NCBI RefSeq assembly: GCF_032884065.1
Contig: NW_027063379.1
Coordinates: 496,001 to 560,000 of the forward strand
Direction: 5' to 3'
Source of the DNA: Artemia franciscana
Lineage: Eukaryota > Arthropoda > Branchiopoda > Anostraca > Artemiidae
Length of the DNA stretch: 64,000 bases
Shown piece by piece: positions 10,083 to 22,480 of this stretch (the stretch's first letter is position 1; each line of letters starts with the position of its first letter). Below the pieces are notes generated by a model, which saw nothing but the letters and a program-made list of their open reading frames with translations, made no database searches and was not told where the DNA came from. Made by a program: the position numbers and the translations under genes.

Positions 10083-13000
10083 TCAACAATTGGATACTGA
10101 GAGAAAAGTTGTTTACGTTGATAATGTAAACAAACCAAGCTCCTTTGTCTTCGCGACACCGGGAGGGTTTAGCCTTTCCTGTGTTATTAGTCCATTTACA
10201 TTAAAGTATGTACAAGGATAGTCTAGACCGCCTATCACTAGGCGTACGAATGATGGCCGAACGATATATTTATAAAAAAAAGTTAATAAAATACAATAAA
10301 AGTTATTACGGAGATGACTGCTAATAAAGTTTCTGGGGTTTATTCCAGACCCGAAGCACCCTGGAGTTTTGGACTTCTCATAGATACCACATGCCTAAAG
10401 AATACTTGGATCACGGTGGAATCCAAATGGTTGCGATTATAGATCGTCAACAATTTCATACTGCGAGAAAGGTTGTTTACGTTGATAATGTAAACAAACT
10501 AAGCACCTTTGTCTTCGCGACACCGTAAGGGTTTAGTCTTTCCTGTGTTATTAGTCCATTTACATTAAAGTATGTACGTGGACAGTCTAGACCGCCTATC
10601 ACTAGGCGAACGAATGATGGCCGAACGATATATTTATAAAAAAAGGGTAATAAAATACAGTAGAAGTTATTACGGAGATGACCGCTAATAAAGTTTCAGG
10701 GGTTGATTCCAGACCCGAAGCACCCTGGAGTTTTGGACTTCTCATAGATACCACGTGCCTAAAGAATGCTTGGATCACGGTGGAATCCAAATGGTTGCGA
10801 TTATAAATCGTCAACAATTTGATACTGAGAGAAAGGTTGATTACGTGGTTAATGTAAACAAACTAACCTCCTTTGTCTTCGCGACACCGGGAGGGTTTAG
10901 CCTTTCCTGTGTTATTAGTCCATTTACATTAAAGTATGTACGTGGACAGTCTAGACCGCCTATCACTAGGCGTACGACTGATGGTCGAAAAATATATTTA
11001 TAAAAAAAGGTTAATAAAATACAGTAGAAGTTATTATGGATATGACCGCTAATAAAGCTTCTGGGGTTTATCTAGACCCGAAGAACCCTGGAGTTTTGGA
11101 CTTCTCATAGATACCACGTGCCTAAAGAATGCTTGGATCACGGTGGAATCCAAATGGTTGCGATTATAGATCGTCAACAATTTGACACTGAGAAATAGGT
11201 TGTTTACGTGGTTAATGTAAACAAACTAAGCTCCTTTGTCTTCGCGACACCGGGAGGGTTTAGCCTTTCCTGTCTTATTAGTCCATTTACATTAAAGTAT
11301 GTATGTGGACAGTCTAGACCGCCTATCACTAGGCGGACGAAGGATGGTCGAACGATATATTTATTTAAAAAAGGTTAATAAAATACAGTAGAAGTTATTA
11401 CGGAGATGACCGCTAATAAAGTTTCTGGGGTTTATTCCAGACCCGAAGCATCCTGGAGTTTTGGACTTCTCATAGATACCACGTGCCTAAAGAATGCTTG
11501 GATCACGGTGGAATCCAAAGGGTTGCGATTATAGATCGTCAACAATTTGATACTGAGAGAAAGGTTGTTTACGTTGAAAATATAAACAAACTAAGCTCCT
11601 TTGTCTTTGCGACACCGGGAGGGTTTAGTCTTTCCTGTGTTATTAGTCCATTTACATTAAAGTATGTACGTGGAGAGTCTAGACCGCCTATCACTAGGCG
11701 AACCAATGATGGCCGAAAGATATATTTATAAAAAAGGTTAATAAAATACAGTAGAAGTTATTACGGAGATGACCGCTAATAAAGCTTCTGGGGTTTATCT
11801 AGACCCGAAGAACCCTGGAGTTTTGGACTTCTCATAGATACCACGTGCCTAAAGAATGCTTGGATCACGGTGGAATCCAAATGGTTGCAATTATAGATCG
11901 TCAACAATTTGATACTAAGAGAAAGGTTGTTTACGTTGTTAATGTAAAGAAACTAAGCTCCTTTGTCTTCGCGACACCGGGAGGGTTTAGCCTTTCCTGT
12001 GTTATTAGTCTATTTACATTAAAGTATGTACGTGGACAGTCTAGACCGCCTATCACTAGGCGTAAGAATGATGATCGAACGATATATTTATAAAAAAAGA
12101 TTAATAAAATACACTAGAAGTTATTACGGAGATGACCGCTAATAAAGTTTCTGGGGTTTATTCAAGACCCGAAGCACCCTGGAGTTTTGGACTTCTCATA
12201 GATACCACTTGCCTAAAGAATGCTTGGATCACGGTGGAATCCAAATGGTTGCGATTATAGATCGTCAACACTTTGATACTGAGAGAAAGGTTGTTTACCT
12301 TGATAATGTAAACAAACTAAGCTCCTTTGTCTTCGCGACACCGGGAGGGTTTAGTCTTTCCTGTGTTATTAGTCAATTTACATTAAAGTATGTACGTGGA
12401 GAGTCTAGACCGCCTATCACTAGGCGAACAAATGATGGCCGAACGATATATTTATAAAAAAAGGTTAATAAAATACACTAGAATTTATTACGGAGATGAC
12501 CGTCAATAAAGTTTCTGGGGTTTATTCCAGACCCGAAGCACCCTGGAGTTTTGGACTTCTCATAGATACCACGTGCCTAAAGAATGCTTGGATCACGGTG
12601 GAATCCAAATGGTTGCGATTATAAATCGTCAACAATTTGATACTGAGAGAAAGGTTGTTTACGTTGATAATGTAAACAAACTAAGCTCCTTTGTCTTCGC
12701 GACACCGGGAGGGTTTAGTCTTTCCTGTGTTATTAGTCAATTTACAATAAAGTATGTACGTGGAGAGTCTAGACCGCCTATCACTAGGCGAACAAATGAT
12801 GGCCGAACGATATATTTATAAAAAAAGGTTAATAAAATACACTAGAAGTTATTACGGAGATGACCGCTAATAAAGTTTCTGGGGTTTATTCCAGACCCGA
12901 AGCACCCTGGAGTTTTGGACTTCTCATAGATACCACGTGCCTAAAGAATGCTTGGATCACGGTGGAATCCAAATGGTTGCGATTATAAATCGTCAACAAT

Positions 13001-14636
13001 TTGATACAGAGAGAAAGGTTGTTTACGTTGTTAATGTAAACAAACTAAGCTCCTTTGTCTTCGCGACACCGGGAAGGTTTAGCCTTTCCTGTGTTATTAG
13101 TCTATTTATATTAAAGTAAGTACGTGGACAGTCTAGACCGCCTATCACTAGGCGTACAAATGATGGTCGAACGATATATTTATAAAAAAAGGTTAATAAA
13201 ACACAATAGAAGTTATTACGGAGCTGACCGCTAATAAAGTTTCTGGGCTTTATTCCAGACCCGAAGCACCCTGGAGTTTTGGACTTCTCATAGATACCAC
13301 GTGCCTAAAGAATGCTTGGATCACGGTGGAATCCAAATGGTTGCAATTATAGATCGTCAACAATTTGATACTGAGAGAAAGGTTGTTTACGTTGTTAATG
13401 TAAACAAACTAAGCTCCTATGTCTTCGCGACACCGGGAGGGTTTAGCCTTTCCTGTGTTATTAGTCCATTTACATTAAAGTATGTACGTGACAGTCTAGA
13501 CCGCCTATCACTAGGCGTACGAATGATGGTCGAACGATATATTTATAAAAAAAAAGGTTAATAAAATACAGGAGAAGTTATTACGGAGACGACCGCTAAT
13601 TAAGTTTCTGGGGTTTATTCAAGACCCGAAGAACCCTGGAGTTTTGGACTTCTCATAGATACCACGTGCCTAAAGAATGCTTGGATCACGGTGGAATCCA
13701 AATGGTTATGATTATAGATCGTCAACAGTTTGATACTGAGTCAAAGTTTGTTTTCGTTGATAATGTAAACAAACTAAGCTCCTTTGTCTTCGCGACACCG
13801 GGAGGGTTTAGGCTTTCCTGTGTTATTAGTCCATTTACATTAAAGTATGTACGTGGACAGTCTAGACCGCCTATCACTAGGCGTACGAATGATTGCCGAA
13901 CGATATATTTATAAAAAAGATTAATAAAATACAGTAGAAGTTATTTCGGAGATGACCGCTAATAAAGTTTCTGGGGTTTATTCCAGACCCGAAGCACCCT
14001 GGAGTTTTGGACTTCTCATAGAAACCACGTACCTAAAGAATGCTTGGATCACGGTGGAATCCAAATGGTTGCGATTATAGATCGTCAACAATTTGATACT
14101 GAGAGAAAGGTTGTTTAAGTTGATAATGTAAACAAACTAAGCTCCTTTGTCTTCGCGACACCGGGAGGGTTTAGCCTTTCCTGTGTTATTAGTCCATTTA
14201 CATTAAAGTATGTACGTGGACAGTCTAGACCGCCTATCACTAGGCGTACGAATGATGGCCGAACGATATATTTATAAAGTTAACAAAATACAGTAGAAGT
14301 TATTACGGAGATGACCGCTAATAAAGTTTCTGAGGTTTATTCCAGACCCGAAACACCCTGGAGTTTTGGACTTCTCATAGATACCAGGTGCCTAAAGAAT
14401 GCTTGGATCACGGTGGAATCCAAATGGTTGCGATTATAGATCGTCAACAATTTGATACTGAGAGAAAGGTTGTTTACGTTGATAATGTAAACAAACTAAG
14501 CTCCTTTGTCTTCGCGACACCGAGAGGGTTTAGCCTTTCCTGTGTTATTAGTCTATTTACATTAAAGTATGTACGTGGACAGTCAAGACCGCCTATCACT
14601 AGGCGTACGAATGATTGCCGAACGATATATTTATAA
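10061..14636 (+). repeat. 364-bp satellite array, copy A (about 12.5 units)
   Basis: Units start near 10391, 10755, 11119, 11483, 11845, 12209, 12573, 12937, 13301, 13666, 14029 and 14388, with a partial unit first and the last cut at 14636. Spacing is 361-365 bp. Each unit holds a frame of 82 codons, usually opening with GTG. The first ATG is codon 13, so a 70-codon protein is the most that normal initiation gives. Units near 10391, 11119, 12937 and 14029 have stops inside it, and the 13301 unit is shifted near its end. A perfect 6-bp hairpin (cgccta-tcac-taggcg) lies in each unit. I recognise no protein family. Confidence 0.95.
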
Positions 14637-15730
14637 ATAGCTATTGATACATAATTTTTTAAACCTAAATTTTGGGGCAGATATATGGATGATGTATTAG
14701 TTATTTGGAATTATGGGGAATCACAAATTGAAGGTTTTCTGGAACATTTAAATAATTTGGGAGAAGAATTAGTTTTTACAATTGAAAATGAAACAGAGAA
14801 AAAATTACCGTTTCTGGATATTTGGATCCATAGAAAGAATAATAAACTACTGTTTTCAATTTACCGTAAACCAACTAATAACAACCGCTATTCGTCTTTC
14901 ACATCAAATCACCCGATCCAAGTAAAAAGGGGGGTAGTTATTTCTTTAGTGGATAGTGTTAAATTTAGCTTCACCAGAATATATTAGTAGTGAATTTAAA
15001 TTTTATTAAGGATATTCTAGTAGGAAATGGATATCCGAAAATATGATTTCACAAATAATTGAAAAAAGGAAAAAAAGTTACTGGAACCTGTAAAATTAGA
15101 AGAAAATGGATCAAATCAAAAACCAAATTACATAACTTTGCTTTATATCCCAAGGCTGTCACAGAAATTAAGGAAAGAATTAAAAAAACCATAATATAAA
15201 AACAGCTTTTAAATCAGGACAAAATATAAGCTCATGGCTAAATAACGGAAAAGATAAAGTTCCAAGAAATATACAACAGGGGGTAAACAAAATTTCATGC
15301 TCTTGTGGTAAATTTTATGTAGGTAGAACACAGCAGAATTTAAAAAATAGGCTACAGCAACACAAAAATGCGATAGGTTGCTCGCTAAGACAAAAAAAAA
15401 CCTGATACTTTTGAATCCACTATAGCGGATCACATGTTTAATTTTCCTCATCATAGTATTTTATTTGATCAGACAAAAATTGTTGATAAGTCTGTATGAC
15501 TTTTACAAAGTTTCGGAGAAACTATAGAAATAAAAAAGATTATCTATTGGGATATTAGTAACAATAGAGATGAATGGGAATTTAAAATAAATTCAATTTA
15601 TAATAGTTTAATTAAAGACCAGTCAAAAAATTCAATGAGTATTGAGTTGCATAATTGTCCTGAAACAAGTAATAACCTTCCGAACAGAGGAGCAGTGGTC
15701 AAAGCATGGTCAATGCTGTAAGAAGGCAGC
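14637..15730 (+). pseudogene. Penelope-like element fragment: RT C-terminal part and GIY-YIG endonuclease
   Basis: The fragment starts abruptly after the satellite. RYMDD (14679-14693) is the reverse transcriptase catalytic box, followed by the Penelope-type sequence around K-L-P-F-L-D and Y-R-K-P-T (to about 14880). Frameshifts follow. From about 15290 the text S-C-S-C-G-K-F-Y-V-G-R-T with a downstream Gln/Lys/His-rich helix matches the GIY-YIG nuclease domain that cuts target DNA for these elements. The C-terminal extension runs to about 15720. Everything upstream of the YMDD box is missing. It lies where the gypsy-type RT should be, so it replaced or interrupted that region. Confidence 0.8.
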
Positions 15731-16262
15731 TAAAATACGGACGGCAGCTAAAATAGCAAATGAAAAAATCAATTCAATTTATAATTCATAATTGTGTCTC
15801 ATTAACCTGTAAGATTTTGGTTGGATTTGGGGCTGGGTGACCTCTTTTCGTATTGTTGCAAGTATTTATAATTTTCATTTTTAATAGATTCCCATTTATA
15901 CATCGATTGTGGCAGAGGAAAGTGCCACTATAAACAATTACTTCAGTTTTTCTAAAGTTACAGTCAGTTGCGGGAGTGTTTGTTTTAAAATGTGAGTTTT
16001 TGTTTCTTATATATTTGATTGTTTATATTTTTTATGTTGGTTTAGTTGTCGTGGCATTTTTATAATGTCTTAAAAATATTCTTAAATTGTTGTAATTTTC
16101 TCCTTTTTTGTTTTTTTCCGTTGAGAAAGGCTCCCGGACGTGGGGCCAAAATATTCGGAGTATTTTTATTTTTTGGTTAGCTAAACTGTAGTTTTTATTT
16201 TATTTTGTTGTCACTGCTTTATAAGAAATTAAACCCGTTTTTTCTTCAATTATTTTTTTTCG
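15731..16262 (+). other. Probable 3' region of the Penelope-like element
   Basis: Non-coding AT-rich DNA with one GC-rich hairpin (aggctcc...ggggcc, 16128-16147). The right border is set only by where RNase H coding text starts. No reverse transcriptase of the LTR element is visible here. Confidence 0.4.
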
Positions 16263-16972
16263 TTGGTTAAACGTATTGGAGCGAATTACTAAAAAGGACC
16301 GTGAAATCATTGTTCACATGGCTGATTTGGAGAAAGATTTTAATCTATTTGTGGATTCGTCAGAAAACGGTGTAGGGGCAATTTTATGTCAGGAAAAGCC
16401 CGATGGGAGCATGGGAATTGTCTGCTCCTTCAGCCGTGTTTTCCAAGTCTTTTTCTAAACAACCTTCGATAGTGCGAGAACTGTATGGACTTTATGAAAC
16501 CTTGAAAAGCTCGCAAATTCAATACTATATATGGGGAAGGTGCAATATTTTAATTGACGCTAAAAATCTCGAGTATTTAAGAAAACACAGAGACTTATCA
16601 AGTAAGATGTACCGTATCTCTTTATTAATGGATAGTCCATTGTATACTTATAAACATATTCCAGGGAAAAAAATGATCGCAGATATTATTGCAAGGCCAA
16701 GTAAGGAAATAGTTAGCAACAGCGAAACCCTATCTTTTATTGATGATGAAGCAGAATTTTTGGCAGCAGGGATTTTTAGGGGTCACAACGTTGACTATTT
16801 AGGGTTGGCTGACGAGGAATTAATCAGGGGGCAACTACAGGATCCTGATATAAAAATTATTGTTGATACGTTGAATAAATTAAGCAGCTCAAGAGTTGAA
16901 AACCCTGCTGCAACGGGCATAGGTCTCGATCTGCTGTCTAAAGGTTCGGAGGGCCCTGAAAAAGAACCTTGA
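16263..16972 (+). pseudogene. pol: Ty3/gypsy-type Pol: RNase H and connection
   Basis: The text around F-V-D-S-S-E-N-G-V-G-A (from about 16350) is the first catalytic strand of a retroelement RNase H. A frameshift near 16430 moves coding to the second frame, which continues through a tether and the segment before the integrase zinc finger, ending at TGA 16970-16972. The protein would degrade RNA in RNA-DNA hybrids during reverse transcription. The upstream polymerase domain is missing, cut off by the Penelope-like insertion. The integrase fragments follow downstream. Confidence 0.75.
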
Positions 16973-17039
16973 CATCTGGATGAGCGTTCTATTAGTGAGA
17001 GACAAAAGGTTCTCCACTTTATTGATCTCCCTCAAGAAG

Positions 17040-18191
17040 AGAGGAGTATCTTATTGAAGAATATAGCTCCATGGTTTATTCCCATTACTAATGTTGAATC
17101 AAAATGTGCGCAAAGAATTAAACATTCAACTAGTTTTACCTAAGAGAATGATTCTGGGTATATTAAAGCTTTTTCATGAGCATTTAGCTTTAGGTATTCA
17201 TTCAAGTTTTGAGCGGACTTTGTGGAAAGTCAGAAAATTTTGCATTTTTGAAAATATGGCCTCTACAATTAAGGAGTTTGTTAATAATTGCAATCTTTGA
17301 AACCGAGCTAATACGAAAAAAAATCAAAACACCACTTGGGAAAAACATTGTTCCTGAAATGCTATTTTTGGTCTGGGCACTAGACGGTGCTGGTCCCTTT
17401 CCGATTACAAGCTCTGGGAATCGATAAGTTCTAGTTGGAGTGGATCTTTTTAGCAGTCTAGTAGTATTAAAGTGTATACCCACTATGAATACAGAAAACA
17501 CTATAAAATTTCTCTGGGAAAATATTATTGCTTATTATGGTCTGCCTGAGGCTGTTTTAACTGATCATGGTTCAAATTTTGACAATATTCAAATAAAGAA
17601 GATGTTTTCCGAAATTAATTGTAAGAAACTTTATAGTAGCCCCTATAATCAACAGTGCAATGGAGCTAGCGAGAATAAAGTTAAAATATTGAAGAAAATT
17701 CTGTCTCATTCTTGTGGTAAATTAACTCAGGTGGATTGGGATGAAAAGATTCCACTTATAATGTTAAGTATGAACTCTTCTCTAAATACTGTTTGAAAAT
17801 TTTCTAGCTTTACCATTGTGCAGGGATTCAGTGGAAAAAATTCACCAAACTTGCTTATATGAGATTAAAATTCAAAGGTCCAAACAGGCGATTCAGTATA
17901 ATAAAGATTCAAGAGACATTAATTGCCTCTGGAGATATTGTATATTGCCGTGATACAACATCAGTTGGTAGAAAATCCACCAGTTATTCTTTTCGTGGAT
18001 CGTATGTGGTTTTATCCGAAGTGCATAAAAATGCTTTCCATTTGGCTTCTTTAAATCCAGGTGAATTAAGGAAAAGAACCTCAAATACTAGGCTCCTTAA
18101 AAGAGTCAACCATGAAATTGTTTTGAAACATAATCCTCAATTTTCCAAGAATTACGACAAAGAGATTAACCTGTATAGAGAAAAAAAATGA
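17040..18191 (+). pseudogene. pol: Ty3/gypsy-type Pol: integrase
   Basis: An HHCC-type zinc finger runs from about 17160 to 17300, but its last cysteine position is a TGA stop (just after C-N-L, 17298-17300). The catalytic core follows: first Asp in V-D-L-F-S-S (about 17440), second Asp in T-D-H-G-S-N-F (about 17560), Glu in G-A-S-E-N-K (about 17665). All three D-D-E residues are present. A C-terminal domain (17859-18191) with G-D-I-V-Y and a small beta barrel-like region completes it. Stops and shifts at 17300, 17427 and 17796 make it non-functional as it stands. Confidence 0.85.
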
Positions 18192-18195
18192 TGAT

Positions 18196-18693
18196 ATGAA
18201 CCCTAAATGTGATGTTTGCTCCCTAGAGGAAATAAAAAATAGACCATATGACCTTAGGTCTTGCGAACCAAGAACTCATGTCATACTAAATAATAACTTT
18301 CCCCTTCTTAGTTCAAATATTGCAAAATCCCAAAAAGCACCTTCTCTTACTGATGAAGACTCTTTTCGTTTATCTCAAAGCGTCGATATGCACAAAAGAA
18401 CAATAATTGATGAAACACAAAATAATTTAATTGAGCCTGAAAATGTTATCGAAACAGAAGACACTAATGTCCTTTCAAGTACTCCTAGTGCTGAAGTTTC
18501 ACGAATAACAGAAGAGTCCATATCCTCTGAAGGTGAATGTTCTAAAACTATTCCTTCACCTAAAGAAAGTGAAATTATGTTGTCATCCCCGACTTCAAAG
18601 GTTAAAATAAAGGTAGACCAAAGTAAAGCAAAACACGAAGAAAATCCCTTTTATTCCTTAAGAAAATTAAAGCAGCTAAAAACGCGTAATTGA
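18196..18693 (+). CDS. pol: Pol C-terminal tail
   Basis: An open frame of 165 codons downstream of integrase, rich in Ser, Glu and Lys, starting with a Cys-X2-Cys-like phrase and Y-D-L-R-S, a short motif common in the C-terminal tails of gypsy Pol. It is separated from integrase by a stop at 18189-18191. It is probably the unstructured Pol tail; an independent protein is less likely. Confidence 0.5.
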   Translation: MNPKCDVCSLEEIKNRPYDLRSCEPRTHVILNNNFPLLSSNIAKSQKAPSLTDEDSFRLSQSVDMHKRTIIDETQNNLIEPENVIETEDTNVLSSTPSAEVSRITEESISSEGECSKTIPSPKESEIMLSSPTSKVKIKVDQSKAKHEENPFYSLRKLKQLKTRN

Positions 18694-18973
18694 AAGGGAA
18701 AGTATAAATTTGTCATGTTTAAAGGTCAAAAATTTGGGATCCTAAAATCATTAGTTAGTTGAATTCTCAATCTAAAAATTTCAGAATAAGCATCGATGGC
18801 TTATATTTTTTTTTATATGATGCAGCCAATCCTGCAATACTACTAGCCTAATTATACAATTACCTTCTAAGAGTAAAGTACCTGGTTTATTCTATCTATA
18901 ACGTTATTAAATTAGTGTCAATCTTTATTTTGTAAGCTGAAGGTCTTTAGCATTTAAATGTGCCTTTTTTCAG
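18694..18973. other. Pol-env spacer
   Basis: Short AT-rich gap. A splice acceptor-like ttttttcag ends just before the env ATG (18974), which fits the spliced env messages used by errantivirus-like elements. Confidence 0.4.
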
Positions 18974-20470
18974 ATGAATTGTTTTACGATGAAACTTATA
19001 AAAATAATTAGTGTATTCCTTGATTTTGGAATGTCGGCTAAGGAATCGACTTTATCATTAGATGGCCAACAATCTTTTGTTCGAAGAGGCATAGGCTTCC
19101 AATATCTTAGCGAACTTGGATTTGGATCGAGTGGAAACCACAAACTCATTTTCTTTCTTAGCGTAGAAAAGCTTAAAAACACAGTTTTGTTACTTAGAGA
19201 AAAGGGATTAAATTTTGAAAATGTTAACCTTGATAAAATTGTGGAAACTCTTAAAGGTATAATAGCCTCTAGGACAAATGGTCACCATAATTTATTGAAT
19301 AATGCAAATCTAATTATTGATCAGTTCCAGAAACTCTTGGAAATAAATAAAAAAAATACTAATTTCTGAACTTGACCTTATTTTAACATCATAGAAGAAT
19401 TTGAGTTTAATATTATTAATCCTAGTAAGAAAAGGGCCATTTTACCTATAGTGGGGCAGATCAGTGAAGTTCTATTTGGTTTAAGTTCTACAAGCTCTGT
19501 GAAAAAATTATCTGACAAATTAAAAGAATAGTAATGACCAAGAAAAGATTACTAAATTCATTTCTGTATCAGCGTCGGTAATCTCAGAATTAGAAATTTC
19601 TCTTAATAAATTGCGTAACGAAACTTTAGACCAAGTAAGCCAATCGTTTAAAACCTTCGAATCTGAATTGTCTGATAATGCCTTGAAAATAGATTCTTCT
19701 TTAGTTGTAAACTTTGCCCAAATACATAATGCAGTAGAGAAATTAACTTCTAATATTTTAAATAAATTACAAAGTTTTCGCTTTCACTTGGAACCGTTGT
19801 CCAAAGGTCTGATTCAACTGTTAAATGGCAATTTCCCTGTTAGCGTTATTTCCCCAGCTAAGCTTATATCATACTTGAAGTTTGTTCAGCAAAGCCTACC
19901 TAAAGGGTTTGAGTTGGTTATTGACGATTTTAGAAGCGGGTTGATCATTGAAACTTTAAAGCATGTGGAATGTAGCTTAGAATTTGATTTGACTAATGTT
20001 TTGTTTGTTTGCGACTTTCCTCTTTCCAAAATACTAGAATCCTTTCAACTTTATAAGACTTTTGAGGCTTCTATTGCTATAAAGGATTCCTTTACTGCTA
20101 GCGGTTAGCAAATATATTCAGTAATTACCAATGGAGAACCTTATATTGGGATAGGAAGAGATGAATCAAGCTATATAATATTAGACGAAGGTTTCATGTC
20201 ATCCTTTTTTTATGTAAAGTCAAAACTTTTTTGTAAAAGACGCTTTGTCATACATAAATTTTCGTCATCTAACTTCTGTGCATTTTCTGTATTTTTTAGT
20301 AAAAGACATGGAAAGTTTAGTTTGCAAGCGTAATTTAAAAACTTTAGATTCACTTTTTATCCATTCTCTGTCTGATAGTCAATTTTATTTTGCCGGAGGT
20401 TAGCATTTGTCGCATGAAAAATTTCAGTCACTCCAGGTTCTGAGAGACATCTAAGAAAAGTTGAAGATTG
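18974..20470 (+). pseudogene. env: Env-like glycoprotein, N-terminal and central part (unit 1)
   Basis: The ATG at 18974 opens with a hydrophobic leader like a signal peptide and runs to TGA 19367-19369. Beyond it, in shifted frames, a basic Lys-Lys-Arg site (about 19427-19436) precedes a hydrophobic stretch ending in L-F-G. This is the arrangement of a cleavage site and fusion peptide in baculovirus F-like Env proteins of insect errantiviruses. An ORF at 19611-20108 (165 codons, no ATG) carries long amphipathic helices, as expected for the stalk, and degraded text continues to about 20470. The coding is then cut by unrelated DNA and the anchor part follows only at 29290. It is broken by several stops and the insertion. 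Confidence 0.65.
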
Positions 20471-20894
20471 GATATGAAAAAATTGAACTCAAGTGCGGAA
20501 AATATTCACACTGAGCTGTAAATAAAATTTATTCCACACCTTATGACCATTCTTTCTTGTTTTTAAATGGTGTTTAATCGCTATTGAAAAAGAAAGATAT
20601 TCCCCAGATTTAGATATTGCAAAGGTTGTTGTACGTTTCCACTTCATATCGTTATACACCTATTATTAAGAAGTATGGTGCTAAATATTATAAGTGTGTT
20701 TTTGTCTGAGATAAAGGTTTAAGTTATTTATATGTCTGTGTAAGGGATTTTTATTCGTTCTTAGTGTGATTTACTCCGCTTGTGTGGCTTAAAAGTTGGC
20801 TGTAAATAAATTATTATTATTATTAAAGTCATTATTGGACCTTAGGAAATTTGTTTTAATAACAGTAAGAAATTGAATAAATTTTAATCGACCC
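20471..20894. other. Junction between env and inserted DNA
   Basis: Env-like text fades near 20470, and by 20503 the sequence is the same as the left edge of the window. No coding signal. Confidence 0.45.
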
Positions 20895-21610
20895 AAGTAC
20901 CTTTCATTTTGGTTGTTCTTGGTGCTTTCACTGATCAAACCAATACGAATGTCATTCCATTTTGACTGTTCTTGGGACACTTACTGATCGAATCCATTCA
21001 ATTTCCACTATTCTCGGTACTTTTACCAATTAAACCGATTCAAATCTTCTTTTATTTTCAGTGTATTTGGTACTTTTACCTAAAAAAACAATTCATATTC
21101 AATTCTATTTTTAAAGTCCTTGGTACTTTTATCGATCAAACTACTCTTACCAATATTATTGATATCATATTTTATATTTACTTGACTTGTTACCTCTACC
21201 AATTAAACCGATTCAAATCTCGCTTCATTGTTATTATTCTTGGTACTTTTACTGATCAAACCTATTCAAATCCTAATTAATTTTCTCTGTTTTCGGTACT
21301 TTTAAAAAATCAGACCTATTCCAATTTCATTTCATTTAGACTGTTCTTGGTACTTTTTTCGATAAAACCTATTAAAATCTCCTTTCATTTTCAGTTTTCT
21401 TTGTACCTTTACTCAGCAAACCTTTTCAAAACCCATTTTTTATTTTCACTGTTCTTGGTACTTTTACCGTTCAAACTGACTCAAATTCCATATATTTTTG
21501 ACTGATAATTATTACCGATCGAAACTCATCTAATATCTTGAATTTACTCTCTCTCTTGCTACTTTTATTGATTCTCAGTACTTATACTGATCAAACCGAT
21601 TCCAGTCCCA
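20895..21610. repeat. Diverged ~53-bp minisatellite, copy B
   Basis: Counterpart of the array at 421-1120 with the same order of repeats and only scattered substitutions. It was therefore duplicated as a block and did not expand independently. Confidence 0.7.
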
Positions 21611-22260
21611 TATCATTTTCACACTTGTTGGCTGTTGTTGTTAAGCTGACTTATTACTATTGAGGGGATCGAACTTTAATATTTCATGTCATGACGAGAG
21701 TCCTGTGGCTACTGCCCTGTAATAACTGACTCTTCTCGATACTTGCACCGATGAAACTAGTTTAAATACAAACCATTACCCTGATCTAAGTCTGCGACTC
21801 CTTCGGATCTATTTTTTCCCCTTTTGTTTTTACCGTTTGATATTCCTCCTTTTCATTTACAACAAGATAGTCATACAATATTTATTTCGAGAGGAATGAT
21901 TGGAATTGCACATTTTGCAAAGATCTCTAATTATCTGGTGTTTAAATTCAAGACTGAACATAATTTTTGTACCTGCAAGTGGCACATCCCGAGTGGCGTA
22001 TCAATTTCAAGAATGGCTAGTTCATTGTTTATTCTTTTTCTTTGTTCTGTAAATATTTATTCAAACGCTGTTACTCATTTATATTTTTCTGACAAAATAA
22101 AAATGGTTTTTTAGGAAATAAGGTTTGTTATTTGCTTACTGTTCTTTACCAGAAGCTATCTAAAATCTTGTAAATAATGACTTAAACAATAATTTTCTAT
22201 TTTTCCTTTCAGTTGCTAGCATCATTGCTGAAAACAGTCAGAAATAGTACTCGGAGGGTG

Positions 22261-22264
22261 CTGC
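22261..22264. repeat. Left target-site duplication (CTGC)
   Basis: CTGC precedes the TIR element and recurs right after it (26232-26235). In copy A the uninterrupted site around 1760 reads gtgctccctgttacc, one base different from the joined flanks of copy B. This empty site confirms the insertion and a 4-bp duplication. Confidence 0.8.
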
Positions 22265-22480
22265 TGTAACATATGGACCAGCCACCCCCCCCCCTTTCGG
22301 AACCCAAAACCAAGTCTCTTATTTCGTTCACTTTAGAAGGTTTCAAACAAAAGTTTTACAAAAGCAAAACAAAGTTTTACTTTTTGGCACAAGTTTCACA
22401 GCAAGCAATTTTGCTTACAATTTCGCAATGACAGCAAGTTTTACAGCTTCCAATTTTGGTAGTCGAAAACAAACCTTTTT
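22265..22480 (+). repeat. Left terminal inverted repeat
   Basis: Begins with TGTAAC and a C-run after position 22280, then text that pairs with 26014-26231. Similarity continues through ccaattttggtagtcgaaaa, which also belongs to the subterminal repeat. Confidence 0.9.

Larger units (their letters stand above)
1..10390 (+). repeat. Segmental duplication, copy A
   Basis: This stretch is collinear with 20503-35783. The first 60 bases differ at only two positions from 20503-20562, and the match continues through minisatellites, env C-terminus, LTR, gag, protease and the zinc-finger module into the 364-bp satellite. The copies differ by point changes, small indels, a shorter minisatellite here, loss of a PHD-like segment near 9107, and absence of the 4-kb TIR element present in copy B. 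Both copies share stop codons in gag and protease, so they derive from one damaged ancestor. The left edge lies outside the window. Confidence 0.9.

Noticed and set aside
10300..10370. Hammerhead ribozyme in the 364-bp satellite (ctaataaag, stem, cccgaagc)
   Set aside because: A short stem is present between box-like words, but the core CUGAUGA and GAAA positions are changed at catalytic bases in all units seen.
10755..11003. Each satellite ORF as an independent expressed gene
   Set aside because: Most units lack an ATG at the frame start, several have stops, and no family is recognised; listed as satellite instead.
10061..14636. CRISPR-like direct repeats
   Set aside because: The units are 364 bp head-to-tail satellite without spacers, in a eukaryotic context.
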